Source: Agrostemma githago
Taxonomy: Eukaryota > Streptophyta > Magnoliopsida > Caryophyllales > Caryophyllaceae
Direction of reading: 5' to 3'
DNA length: 64,000 nucleotides
Assembly: GCA_958450325.1 (NCBI GenBank)
Contig: OY288249.1
Coordinates: 62,064,166 to 62,128,165 of the forward strand
Position 1 is the stretch's first letter; the number at the start of each line of letters is the position of its first letter. The notes below the pieces were generated by a model. The model had not been told where the DNA came from, made no database searches, and was given only the letters and a program-made list of their open reading frames with translations. The translations under genes were made by a program, and so were the position numbers. This document shows positions 33,493 to 45,124 of the stretch, one piece after another.

Positions 33493-34366
33493 CCTCCTCT
33501 CGAAGTTGATGTAGGTTTGGTGGTATCCTCAACAACCACTACCTTGTATATACGTATCATATTTTCTTTGAGTTTGTTAGTTTTGCTAGTTTGAGAAGAA
33601 CGATTGAAATTGGATTTCGCAATGGAGCATAAATTTGGATGAAGATCAAGCTTTTGAAGAAGTTATGGAGCTCAAATGAAGACCACAAGCATGTTTGTGG
33701 GAGATATTGTTATATGTAATGTGGGTCGAGTCATATATTTGAATCTTTAGGTGATTATTGAAGAGCCATGAAATGGCAAGGCGGAAAAACGCAGAAAAGA
33801 AGACTGCCGGGCGAAGTTTCGCCCGGTGAGACTCGACCGGGCGAAACTTCGCCCTACGGAAAGTTGCCAGAAATGCCAGGAACGAAGAAAATACCACCGG
33901 GTGAAATTTCGCCCGGTGAGATTTTCACCGGGTGAAATTTCACCCGGTGGAGAAAAAGTTGGCAAATCGATTTTCACGACGAAAGTCCGTCGGGTGAAAT
34001 TTCACCCGATGAGACCCGACCGGGCGAAATTTCACCCGGCGGTGTGACTTGGCCGGATCACCTATACCTTCTATATACTCACTACATTTTCATCTCCCTC
34101 CAACAATTTACCTCAACATAACTTTCCCTCCAATAATTTTTACACCAAATTTTTACCACTCACTTTAAAACTTTCACTTTCCCTCCTCAAACACCCTTAT
34201 TTATATCACCTTTTCACCTCACTCATCATTTCACCCTTTCACCCATCATAAAATACTACATTTAAACCTCCATACATATTTCATCTTCAACTTGGTGAAT
34301 ATTTATTTTGGGTCTTTGAAGAGGGAAGAAGCTAAAGTTTCGGGATTTTTCTTGCAAATTATTATT
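33493..34366 (+). other. spacer between gag-pol and extra ORF, with palindrome cluster
   Basis: Non-coding. Positions 33808-34045 hold six palindromic words of the GGGYGAA(R)TTTCRCCC type, the same family as in the LTRs. The pyrimidine-rich stretch 34085-34290 leads into the extra ORF. Confidence 0.8.
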
Positions 34367-35434
34367 ATGGAGACAAGAGCCCAACGAGCCGCGCGTAAAC
34401 AAGGTATGGCTTGGACCTCTAATCCTTCTAAGCATTCATCTTCTAGTAAGTCTACTAGGCCTAAACTTTTACCTTGTCCTAATACACCTCTAGCTCAAAC
34501 CTTCTCCGAAAAAGTTTTCGAGAGTACAAGGTGGCCTTGTCCATTCACAAAGAAAATTTTAGGAATTAAGGACGATATTATAGAGTTATCGTCTAGGATT
34601 GGTATTAGTAAACTCCTTGATTTTATGCGTATCACAAATAAAGACCTTACATGTGAGTTCTTAGGTACCTTTACCATCGATAACCCGACCACACCAAGAG
34701 AGTTTAAATTTCGCTTGTTTGGTAGAACTCACTGTTTAAATGTTTCCGACTTTGGCTTAGCTCTAGGTTTACCCTCATCGGGTACCGGACTAAGTAGACC
34801 CCTAAGTGATTCGCAAAGTGGTGCGACTAGGAGAGACTTGTGGAGGCGCATAGCGCCGGGTCAACGTGATTTCGAACCCAATTCTAGTTTTACCGCTGAA
34901 ATCCTTAACCTTGCTATTCGCAATTTTGCTGAAATCCTTTCCCACTGTCTTTTGCCGTCTACCAATAACATTATCAACCTCAATGTGTGTGTCTTACAAT
35001 TGTTATGTGACTCTTTACTCGGTAACTCTAATCCCCTTGACCTACCCATTGTCGTGGCGTTACACTTTCATCAAATTATCATTGACCAACGCCCCTCTGT
35101 CGACTGTGGTGGTCTTGTGACTTTAATAGCTAAAAATTTGGGTTACGCGACCGACCACCTTAAACCACATGACCCCCGTGTCTGGCTTGACGAGGCCTAC
35201 TTCCCTAATTGGATTTTTCATGTGCCTGACCACCGCCTTGTCTCTCTTGGCCACGGCCGTGCCTTAATTGTCCCCAACAAAAACCTAACCAATATTTATA
35301 ACCATCGTAATTGGGACCTACCTCCAGGTCCCTGTGAATTCCGACTGACCAAATCGGGAGAAATAGGAGTTTGGGAGTATGCCGGTGAGGGAACTCCGAC
35401 GGCTTCCTATGCGTCAAATGACTATTCGACCTAA
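34367..35434 (+). CDS. Athila-type extra ORF downstream of pol (ORF-1/env-position protein)
   Basis: An intact frame of 355 codons plus stop. ATG 34367 (METRAQRAARKQG) is preferred over an in-frame ATG at 34292, because the residues before it look untranslated. Blocks such as FKFRLFGRTHCLNVSDFGLALGLP resemble the Arabidopsis retrotransposon ORF-1 (ATHILA) family. In Athila elements an ORF sits in this place, where retroviruses carry envelope genes. I see no signal peptide and no clear transmembrane segment, so an envelope role is not supported. It is more basic at the N-terminus (RAQRAARKQG). It is open while gag-pol has four stops, which is worth noting. The function is unknown. Confidence 0.75.
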   Translation: METRAQRAARKQGMAWTSNPSKHSSSSKSTRPKLLPCPNTPLAQTFSEKVFESTRWPCPFTKKILGIKDDIIELSSRIGISKLLDFMRITNKDLTCEFLGTFTIDNPTTPREFKFRLFGRTHCLNVSDFGLALGLPSSGTGLSRPLSDSQSGATRRDLWRRIAPGQRDFEPNSSFTAEILNLAIRNFAEILSHCLLPSTNNIINLNVCVLQLLCDSLLGNSNPLDLPIVVALHFHQIIIDQRPSVDCGGLVTLIAKNLGYATDHLKPHDPRVWLDEAYFPNWIFHVPDHRLVSLGHGRALIVPNKNLTNIYNHRNWDLPPGPCEFRLTKSGEIGVWEYAGEGTPTASYASNDYST

Positions 35435-37654
35435 GCACCCCTACAATAGTCGGTAGATAATTTGGTTTGTGTATGTTGTGGGTATTTATGTGGTTTGTGT
35501 CGGTGAGTCTCAATCATTTACAATTGTATGTCCTTGAATTAATATTGTTCCTTGTTTCTCGCACCATCATTATAATCTTTGTGATTGTTTTGTCTCGAAC
35601 AAAATTTGCAAGCTATCCCACCGTCCCACTGAATGATTTTTGCGGCCGTCGTGGCCTTGGTATTGCTCCCGGTCTCTTGGCGATGTGATTACGCCATTGA
35701 CCCTTTGAAAAATCCAAATTCAAATCAATCTTTCTCAATTTTTCTTAATCTGGGCTAGGTGATGTGACTACACCTACGCCCATTTTATTTTCTTTGATTT
35801 TTATTTTCTTAGCCACTTGGATAGGGTCTAGGTGGTGTGATTGCACCTAGGCCCGCCACTATCTTATCGCTTTATTTATTTTATTTTCCTTTTCTTCTTT
35901 CAAAATTTTGAAAAACCCAAAAACATTTGAAAAATCATAAAAATCCAAAAATATTTTTCTTATTTTCCTTTTCGATCTTCCCCTACTTGTCTATTGAGGA
36001 CAATGTACAGTTTTAGTGTGGGGGAGGAGTCTAATATCTTTTACTTTCTCAAAAATCTTTTCAAAATCCATAAAAATTTGAAAAATGCGAAAAATCAAAA
36101 ATATTTTCTTTTTCTTTTTCTTTTCTTTTCTTGTTTCTCGTTATGTTTCGTGTCCCGTGTATGGTCTTGTTCTCTACTCTTACAAGTAACCACCACCTTA
36201 ATAGCATGAATTGAAGAGATTATGAAAGTACCCGCTAGGTAACTTCCTTCCTTCTTTCTTTACTTTTGTTAAGGAGTTAGGTTGTTGCTATTGGAGGCTC
36301 TCGAAGTTGAGCATTTTGGTGTTGTGGTTGATTGTGCTTGAATGATGATGGAGTAAGGAGTTCATGACTTTACTTGTACTTTCTTTTATTTGCTTTTTCA
36401 TTTTCGTGTGTTTTGTTTTATTTTGTTTTTGTATAGTGTGTCTAGGATTAAAACTTTTCGAAAACCCGATTACAAACTTATTACAAGAGTTTACATTCCA
36501 TTGTAGATAACCCATTGTAGATTTTGGACCTTGATCTAGTAGAATGACCTTTAATCAATGAATTTGTTGATCCTTTAGCTTGAGTCCACCTTTTCTACTA
36601 GAGGTTTACTTCGGGGTTTGCATTTGACCACCTTGACCAACCATGGAGGAGTTAGGCCTTGGTTCCCGCATCCCGTTTTCTAGGTGACCTTGCTCGAATG
36701 ACCACTGCACCTTTAGTCCAAATTATCTCCGCCTTTTGTGGGTTATCCGGGAATGGCGCGCGTTCTCGATTACCTATTTTTCCTCCACCTATACATCACC
36801 ACAATAAGTTTACACAAAAAATAACCTCCAAGCTTGGTTACAGACCACATCAAAAAGCCAAAAAAGGGCAAACCAAAGCAAGAAGAAAAGGGCACAAAAA
36901 CATGAAAAAGAAAAACAAAGGAGAAAGAAAAGAAGCTTCAAATGAAAAATCGTATCGTCAAAAACATCTCCTTGGAAAAAAAAGCCCTTTGATTGATTCG
37001 TCGCCGTGAAGTGCCAACTAGAGGACCGAGTCCCGAGTTAGGAAGATAGCGGTGATGAGTCGATCCACCCCAATAATTGTAAACACTCCACCTTTTTATT
37101 TGGGCTAATTTAGGAAATTCGAGTTTGGAACGACCCTCTTGGCTTAGCCAAAGAGAGCGGGACTGCACCTACCTATAGTGTCGAACGAATCCATGGTTCA
37201 CTTTTTCCACTCCGTTATACGCCCCGTCGTACCCCTTTAGAAGACTAGGAGGACCTAGGCTAAGTTATCAACATCTATATTGCTTAATTGTCATAGTATT
37301 AGGCTTTGGTCCTTGTTTGCGTGGGTCATCTATCTTGGAAGCTTATTGTTGTTTTAGGTAAGTAATCGGTGTCTTCCCTGCCGTCTCGATGAGGGATTCG
37401 GTGTTTTATTTTTGCTTTGGATGCGTCTATTCTTTCGTGTTATGTGTTTTTGTTGTGTTTAGTCGCATCCACCATTTTGAGCATGCCCCAACTTGCCTTG
37501 CATGGAAGTACTCTACCTCATGGGTATTTCGATGTGAGTTGAAGGGACGGAGCGGGCCCGTTAATTGCCCCGTATCGGCTTAGCATAGTCTAGCTAGTAG
37601 TAGTAGTTGTAATTTCTTTTTGGGTCTTTACTCGAGGACGAGCAACAGCTTAGT
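35435..37654 (+). other. non-coding 3' region of Athila-like element
   Basis: No supported gene. It contains two copies of a short hairpin word, TAGGTG-N9-CACCTA (near 35756 and 35832). A first polypurine-like tract with the same upstream wording as the real one lies at 36015-36030. T-rich and A-rich runs occur at 35880-36130 and 36840-36960. Long untranslated 3' regions are usual in Athila elements. Confidence 0.6.
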
Positions 37655-37664
37655 GTGGGGGAAT
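37655..37664 (+). other. polypurine tract
   Basis: GTGGGGGAAT directly precedes the 3' LTR and is preceded by GAGGACGAGCAACAGCTTAG. This is the plus-strand primer site of the element. Confidence 0.8.
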
Positions 37665-39372
37665 TGTTGTGTGCTAAATTTAGACCGTTTTTCCCCTCAT
37701 TGAGACCCGTTTTTCCCTCGTTTTGCGAGTCTTGAGTGCGATTATCGCCATATTTTGAGTAAATCTCGCATTAGCGTCCCTCTTGTGCGTTTTACGTGTT
37801 TTTGGTAGTTTTTCTATCATTTTGATAGGATTTTGCACCGAAATCACGATCGAGCTTCCACGAGCACAAGAGAAGGGAATACCGTCCAAAGAGTGAAGCA
37901 CACAACTTAAAGTTTAAAGCCATCCAATAAATCAACGAAGAATGAGACAAAAAAGAGGCCAAGAAAAATGATCGGGCGAAACTTCACCCGGTGAAACACC
38001 ACCGGGCGAAATTTCACCCGACGGTGAAAGCGCCTCCCGAAGATTTTCCGAGACCTCCCCACCGGGTGAATCTGACCGGGCGAAATTTCGCCCACCGGGT
38101 GAAATTTTGCCCGATGGAGAGAAGAGCCGGAAAACGCAAAAAATGGAAGAAAATATGACCGGGTGAAATTTCACCCGGTGGAAATTATCGTCAAGTCCGC
38201 AGGGCGAAGTTTCACCCTATGAAGATGCTAAGGGAGATTGTCTCACTAATGGAGCATAAAGTTGGATTTGAGCTTTAGGTTAAATACCCATTAAGAGATT
38301 ACTATATATATGTCTACCCTACTTAGTTGCCTATTACCTCTCCATTATGCTAAGGAGGGAAGACATTACACCACTCCACCATCCTATTACACCATCTTAG
38401 TAGTATTCTAGTAGAAAATCCTCCATAATTCTAGTAGTTTACATAGTAATTAGTAGTAGATCTACATAGTTTACATCAACAATTCTCTAGATTACAAGTT
38501 TGTAGAAGATTATTTAAGTTTTATTTGAAGATTTGTTGGGTTTATTGTAGGATTAGTGACAAGTTCTCCATTTTATTCATCAAAGATTCAATCTTTACTC
38601 ATGATATCTTCTTATTTCTTGTAGATCTCCATAGTTGGTATACTTTTCTTCCACTCTCTAATCTCTAGTCTAGTTTTAATGTTATTTTCTCATCATTATC
38701 TTGTCTAGATCATATTAGTGTTGATAGTTTCATTAGATCTATTTAATATGCATGTTGTAGAGATTTTCCCCTTAGTCAATGTTTTGTTTCTTTCCATAAT
38801 GATTAGTGAGTAGATTTCTTGTTGGGGAGTTTAGGGATGAGGACTTGGACTATTTGAATTTAGGGGTAATGGTGGGTTGCTTGCATGTTGGTTTATCTTA
38901 TTTATGGTGTTATGTCATTGTTGTTTTAGTCCGGCCAACTAGACCGACCTTGACTAATTTCTATCAATATGGGAAAACTTGGGGTAGAAATTACCATGAC
39001 TAGGGACTTACCCTCATTCACCGCGAAAGCGGGTTTTTAGGTGAGTTTATCAATATTGCGACAAAAACTCGATCCCGACCTTCTTAGACTCCGAGTACCG
39101 AATCCCGACTTCTCCCTAACACCTTTTTCCTAGATTGACCACCTCTAGCTATCATCGTAGTGATTCCTCTAGTATAGACTCGACCCTTAGAAAACCCTCC
39201 TCTAGACATCAAACACGATACTTTAAACCCGTTATTATCACACCGTTCCCTGTGGACCGACCTCGACTTACCACGATTACTTGTTTGTTTTTGTGTGTCA
39301 TCTAGAGTCTTATAAATATTGTTTTTGATCCCCCGTCCTTCGTTAACGACCGATCCGATTGGGTGGCGATCA
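37665..39372 (+). repeat. 3' LTR of Athila-like element (1708 bp)
   Basis: Starts TGTTGTGTGC and ends GGCGATCA like the 5' LTR. It is 29 bp longer overall, mainly because one palindrome unit is duplicated near 37975-38005. About 25 substitutions separate it from the 5' LTR by eye. Confidence 0.95.
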
Positions 39373-39377
39373 GAACG
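39373..39377. repeat. target-site duplication GAACG (right copy)
   Basis: Matches 25777-25781 exactly. Confidence 0.95.
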
Positions 39378-40394
39378 CGTCCACCATGAATTGTTTTGTT
39401 AATCTTCTATATAAAGCACAAATAACGTCAATAAGCTCGCCATGCATTCTGCGCTCTTGAAACCTGTAAGCATAATATTCCTTCATCGTAACAGTTGTCC
39501 TCTCCTTTCTACTCGTAGTTTCGGCGTTTTCGCATGCATAATGTCTAACATATATCCGTCCTCTCCATAAGGAAACATTATCGGGTATTGCATTGCCATA
39601 AAGGAAGGGTGCAACTCAGAAATTCTCTGCAAATCTCCACGCCGGTCATGGATAATAATATCTCTAGCACCCTTCTCAGTTTCTTCGTTGCCAATAATAA
39701 GTCCGGCGATCTCATTTGTTGTTGGCAAATTATATTGGCGAGCATCTCTACTTCGGCTACCAACCAACCGTAGTTGAACAGGTTGTAGAGTGGAGGTTTC
39801 AAGTCGTTCTTTTGCCATCTTGCAAGCTTTCGCCAGGCCAATGGGTTATGTTCATAAACCATCTTCGAAAGATTATCTACCATATCAACGTCAAGAGTCG
39901 TTCTCCCTTCACCATTTAATGATTTTAATCTGTTGGCGATCTCTTCCTCTGTTTCCGTAAAATACAATTGCATGAAGCGAGGTTGTTTTTCCTTTGGCGG
40001 AAGAAATGATCCAATTTTGTGGTAATTTTGTCCTCTGAGTCGGTAACAATATGGACCGGAACCGTTGGTGATGGCCTTGTCGACCTGACCAGTCATGGAG
40101 GTGAAGGCGAAAGATAGGTTGTAAGACCTAATCAGGGTGCGGAAATTAGTTGACCGTCCCACCCATAGGGTTCAACAACTTCTTTAATAAGTCGGGGGAA
40201 GGGTCTTTTAATAAAGGCAGCCTCACTTTCCCTTTTTGACAACATGTATTGAATTTAGGGCGGCCTTTGGTTAAAGCGTCGTGAACCGATTCCTCTTTCC
40301 AGACGACAGCACGACAAAATTCACATTTCTCAGTTGGCGTCCAAAACTCCAAGGCAGCACAAATTTTTCTGATGAAGGACATGTGTTCAAGCAT
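39378..40394 (-). pseudogene. Helitron replicase N-terminal fragment
   Basis: On the minus strand from 40394 the reading shows the Helitron N-terminal zinc-finger block (CEFCRAVVWKEE, then FNTCCQKGKVRLPLL). After a one-base shift near 40160 comes FRTLIRSYNLSFAFTSMTGQ, YCYRLRGQNYHKIGSFLPPK and PRFMQLYFTETEEEIANRLK. After another shift near 39800 comes RLVGSRSRDARQYNLPTTNE and HPSFMAMQYPIMFPYGEDGY. These are conserved parts of the Helitron-like N domain. Two frameshifts and the retrotransposon insertion make it non-functional. It continues at 25776 and below. Confidence 0.88.
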
Positions 40395-41340
40395 GATATC
40401 AGTTGAAAAGGGGAATAAATTTCATAAAAGAATTAGCAGATTGTGTGCGTAGATGTAAGGGGAAAAGCTACGTGTGCCAAGTTGAATAAAGCGTACTTGC
40501 TATTGAAGGAGTTCTGTTATTACACATGTAGTAAGATAATTTTGTGCACAGGGTAGTGGAAGACGGGAATGAAATTATACCAGTAATGTTGGGTCGGTTC
40601 TTTGTTCGATTGGGTGTGGACGCAGGTCGACGGTGGTAAGTAGCGTTGGTTTGAACAACATGCATGTGCACCCTCTTTTTCGATAACTGCACTCCCCTTC
40701 GTCAGTCCTCGCAGGCCTCTTTTGGTGGTTCATTTCTATGCCGGGAGCATCTGTTCTATTTGTGTGGTCAAGATGCGTGGAATGGTCGGGCGAGGCCACA
40801 AGCTGCATCAGAGAGTCGGTGTAGTGGTGTCTATTCAAGCGTATTATTTGAGCAAGTATATTCGAGTCTGGAACCTCTATTCCCTTTGACAATGGAGTGC
40901 GGTCCATGCTTCTTACTAATTATCGTACTTCCGAGGGGCTGGAAGATGCAAATCCGCCAGGGTACAATCCCTAAACCTGAAGTAGAAGTGTTGAGGCACG
41001 ATAATAGCAGTACGTTAAGATCTGCAAACTAAAAAGAGATCCCGTAAATTCAAAACTCAATAACATTAGAAGCAGGTGCGGACCGAGCAATTCGCTATGT
41101 GGGTTGTAGCTCGAGATACTTTTGTGAAATATAACTGAAGAGATCGGAATATCATAACTTCATTTGTATTGATAATAATCTAATCTAATATCTAATATTT
41201 GTATTAAAATAGTAATAAAAGATGAGTTAAGGACCAACGCCCACCCCATTTTTTTGGCCACCTCATTTCTAATTACCAAATTGAAGCATCAACAGAGTTA
41301 ACTAATCACAAATTTTGACATGGGAGAAATTAATTTCGGC
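40395..41340. other. Helitron 5' flank and junction
   Basis: Up to 41222 this is probably the 5' untranslated part of the Helitron. A minus-strand frame at 40907-40575 has no recognised domain. From 41223 to 41340 the sequence is unassigned. Confidence 0.4.
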
Positions 41341-42078
41341 TTTGTTATTCGTGAAACATATACTTATATAACGTGGTATATAGAGCCACAAAAAATGCAA
41401 CATTAAACAGTGATAGACGTACATTCATTCAAATTTCACGGGACACTTTAAAGTCGAGATGATGTTGCTAATCTCAGAAGTTGATGATGGTTGCCAACAG
41501 TGATGTACTTAAAGTTGTAATTAGATGGGACAATAGTTACCTAGGAGAAATAAATCATCTTTGTTGTAAAGTATTTGTCATTCCTTATCAATGAATATTA
41601 AGTTTGTATTGATTGTTATAACAAATAATAAAATAAGGCCAAACGAAAAGGTTTCGATCAATTAATAATAAAATTAATAAGGAATCTAATAAAAGCATAA
41701 ATTAATACCACATACTAATAACATAACAAATTAGTCCTTACGGAGTATTAGATATAAGTTGTAGAAAAATATGTGTTTAAAAAAATTTAAGCGATAATAA
41801 ATGTATTACGGAGTACTAAAATGAATCATATTTGTCGAGAAGTCAAAAGACAAAGTTAAGAAATGAATTTACTTAAACACAATGAAATTTGAAATCTTCC
41901 CTTCTCTACGAATGAATATTAATTTTCTATTTGATTATTATAACAATTAATTAATTAAATAAGGGTAACCGAAAAGGTTTGGATCAAATGCTCATATAAT
42001 TAATTCCGAATTTAACATATAGAATACTTAACATCACAAATAATAATACAACAAATTATTAAATAAAAGTAACTCAGG
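41341..42078. repeat. 738-bp tandem repeat, copy A
   Basis: Begins TTTGTTATTCGTGA and aligns along its whole length with copy B at an offset of 737-738 bp (about 93-95% identical by eye). AT-rich and non-coding. Its origin is unknown. Confidence 0.9.
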
Positions 42079-42815
42079 TTTGTTATTCGTGACACATATA
42101 CATATATAACGTGGTATATAGAGCCAAAAAAAATGCAACCTTGAACAGTGATAGACGTATATACATGCAAATTTCACGGGACACTTTAAAGTCAAGATGA
42201 TGTTGCTAATCTTAGAAGTTGATGATGGTTGCCAACAATGATGTGCTTAAAGTTGTAATTGGAGGAGACAATAGTTACCTAGGAGAAATGAATCATCTTT
42301 GTTGTAAAGTATTTGTCATTCCTTATCAATGAATATTAAGTTTGTATTGATTGTTATAACAAATAATAAAATAAGGGCGAACGAAAAGGTTTTGATCAAT
42401 TAATAATAAAATTAATAAAGAATCTAATAAAAGCATAAATTAATACCACATACTAATAACATAACAAATTAGTCCTTACGGAGTATCAAATATAAGTTGT
42501 AGAAAAATCTATGATAAAAAAATTTTAAGCGATAATAAAGGTATTACGGAGTAATAAAAAGAATCATAATTATCGAGAAGTCAAAAAAACAAAGTTAAGA
42601 AATGGATTAACTTAAACGCAATGAAATTTGAAATTTTCCATTCTCTACGAATAAATATTAATCTTCTATTTGATTATTATAATAATTAGTTAATTAAATA
42701 AGGGTAACCGAAAAGATTTGGATCGAATGCTCATATAATTAACTCTAAATTTAATAAATAGAATACTTAACCTCACATATAATAATACAACAAATTATTA
42801 AATAAAAGTAAGGTA
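42079..42815. repeat. 738-bp tandem repeat, copy B
   Basis: Second full copy. It supplies the uninterrupted reference for the insertion sites found in copy C. Confidence 0.9.
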
Positions 42816-43399
42816 ATAACGTAACACATTGAAAATGCAATGGAAAGTATTTGTCATTCCTTATCAATGAATATTAAGTTTGTATTTATTGTTATAACAA
42901 ATAATAAAATAAGGGTAAACGAAAAATTTTCAGTCAATTAGTAATACAATTAATAAAGAATCTAATAAAAACATAAATTAATAACTGTAGACACCCACAT
43001 TTTGACCGCCAGGTGTCTATAGCAGTTTCCAAAAAACACCCGATGATGATCGAACGTAAACATGACTTAATACGCTCGAATTTGGACTCGAAATCAATAG
43101 TAATTAGCGCGAGCTTTTAACGGAGTAAAAATCCCACAAAACCGACCTTAAATTCAGACCCAGTGGGTCGTTTCCAGTTAAATGAGACTAATTTGGGTCA
43201 AAACCGAGACCAAGGGCAAAGGCGTCTTTTAGCGACCGGGTCAAACCCCGGTCAAATACATTTTCGAGACAGAAAATCTGTCACGCGACATTCCAGAATC
43301 CAATTGGAAAGCCGATTCCTCACAAAAATCAGCCATGGAGAAGGATTAAGCAACCAAAACTCTCCCTTAAAGATAAAAATCGATCTCCAAAAGGAGACC

Positions 43400-44545
43400 C
43401 TTACCCGGCTCAGACCCACTCGATCGAGTGGACCGGCCACTCGGTCGAGTGAGCTCATAAAAACCGCCAAATCCAGCGTCAGACCGGGCACTCGATCGAG
43501 TGCTGTGCACTACTCGATCGAGTGGCCTCCTTTTCAGCCAAAACCGGGTGTTTCTTCCCATGCAAGCAAGTCTCTCCTATCCACAAACGGAATCTCACTT
43601 CACCTCAACCGGTTGCTTTCTTCCCTTACAAGCAATCTATCTCCTATCCCAAGTCGGGTATTTCATCTTATAAATACCCCCACCCCAACACATCAAATAT
43701 ACACAATTTCCAACATTCACACATTCATAATTCACACATCCAACATTCATAACATCCATAATTTCCGACGTCAAGTTACAACCCGAAATTCTAGGCAATC
43801 TTAGGCAAAACCATACAAAAATATAACACCCTAACTCCTCCTATATTCTCGTTACTCCTGCGCAAGCGCCGTTACTACGAGTTCCTAATCAAGACCGAAA
43901 TTAGCATGTAGGTTGAGGGTGTTACAAATCCCGATTACTCTCTTCTTCTCTTCCTTCCTCACGTTTTTTTTTCTTTTTTTTTTCTCGTCCGTCATCTATC
44001 ATCGTCATTTTTCATTTATAATATTATTATTACTACTATCGTTTCTAGCAATAACGAGTCGTCCCTAAGGATTCGATATCGACTTTATAGTCGAATATCG
44101 GATCTAAAGGAATCAATCAACAAACTATTTTTTAAGCATAATCTCGTTGATGCCGAAATAATCGTCACATAGTCCTAAAAAGCCTAATACGACATTACAA
44201 CGCGGAGGGATTTATTTTGACTCAAAACAATTTCTAAAAACATCTCTTTTCTAACAATCGCTCTAAATATTGGATATTGATTTCGTAGTCAAATATCAAA
44301 TATTGACGAGTTCTGAAAATTTTCTGTCGGGTATAAATTGTGCCATATTTTTACACGACTTAGCGAAATTATCCGTTTTCAAAAATTAAAAGCAATTTCG
44401 AAAATTGCAAATCGAGTCACCACTCAAACAGGGGGAACTCGATCGAGTGCCATAGCCACTCAATCGAGTGACACCCCAAAATTGAGGCATAAACTTTTTT
44501 TCGAGACCACTCGATCGAGTCCCTCAGCTGACTCGATCGAGTGGC
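43400..44545. repeat. CACTCGATCGAGTG palindromes in solo LTR
   Basis: About eight perfect or one-off copies of the 14-bp palindrome CACTCGATCGAGTG fall in two groups, about 43418-43522 and 44439-44542. Related positions of the LTR at 57818-60208 carry a different palindromic word built on GACTCGCG/CGCGAGTC. Confidence 0.85.
43669..43676 (+). promoter_or_regulatory. TATA box of solo LTR
   Basis: TATAAATA lies 683 bp into the LTR, and a corresponding TATAAATA lies 593 bp into the related LTR at 58411. It is the likely core promoter of the element. Confidence 0.6.
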
Positions 44546-45124
44546 CCCTAATACGTCAAAACCATGAGTATTTAGCATATCTCGAGTCTCGATAAATCTT
44601 TTTCAACGACTTCGGTCAACCCGCGTCAAGTCTATCACGTGGTTTCCTCTTTTCAAAACCGTACAATATCTTGTAATTTACTTATGCACTTCGTTATTAT
44701 TGCAATTGTATTGTAGTTTATGGCGTCGTATTTTTGGGCGGTATGCCACCCGTATATTGTAATCTGTTGTCGCTCTTTTATTTCATTATTTGTTTTATTA
44801 TACTAAAATGAACCTCGCATGCTAAAACAACTTCGACATTAGTTTAGATGCATTAAACGACATAGTCAACACAAATTCACATGTTTAGTTCAAAATATTG
44901 TTTGCATATCATTCAATCGTCAAACTAGCACGCGTACACAAAAATCGAACGATATCTAAGTAGAGGCCTCTAAGTACGGGCGGGGTTGGGTGTCCTTTGT
45001 GGGCTTCCCAACACGTACCCTCACCCCTTACTCAGAACCGTGGTTTCCGGATGTCCGAAACCATTGGCACACGAGAGTCATTCAATACCCGATTTCCGAT
45101 AATGTCAGAATCACTACATAGATG

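Larger units (their letters stand above)
25782..39372 (+). mobile_element. Athila-like Ty3/gypsy LTR retrotransposon (13.6 kb)
   Basis: Complete in structure: 5' LTR 25782-27460, primer-binding site 27464-27481, gag-pol 27580-33492, Athila-type extra ORF 34367-35434, polypurine tract 37655-37664, 3' LTR 37665-39372, flanked by GAACG. The domain order protease - reverse transcriptase - RNase H - integrase is that of Ty3/gypsy. The reverse-transcriptase wording (FMDDFSVHGTSFDSC, LNWEKCHFMVEQGVVLGHIV) and the extra ORF point to the Athila lineage. By eye the two LTRs differ at about 25 positions plus a few indels in 1.68 kb (about 1.5%). That suggests insertion within roughly the last one or two million years, depending on the rate chosen. 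It sits inside the older Helitron. Confidence 0.95.
23569..41222 (-). mobile_element. decayed Helitron, split by an Athila-like retrotransposon
   Basis: Helitron replicase fragments on the minus strand lie on both sides of a younger LTR retrotransposon (25782-39372). Removing that insert and one GAACG copy rejoins the Helitron reading frame exactly at the junction (QFMVDAFTCVEETRLDYIRF). Proposed ends fit the Helitron rules but are tentative. The 5' end would be TCTTTTATTAC preceded by A (right edge, 41222). The 3' end would be CTAA followed by T (left edge, 23569), preceded by a CCCGTGAA/TTTCATGGG hairpin. Total Helitron-derived DNA would be about 4.06 kb, too short for a complete RepHel gene. 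The helicase part is indeed absent. Confidence 0.6.

Noticed and set aside
43163..43804. A 213-codon plus-strand frame inside the solo LTR.
   Set aside because: It covers the LTR promoter region, contains the palindrome array and has no recognisable domain. The related LTR at 57818 does not keep the frame, so it is a chance frame.
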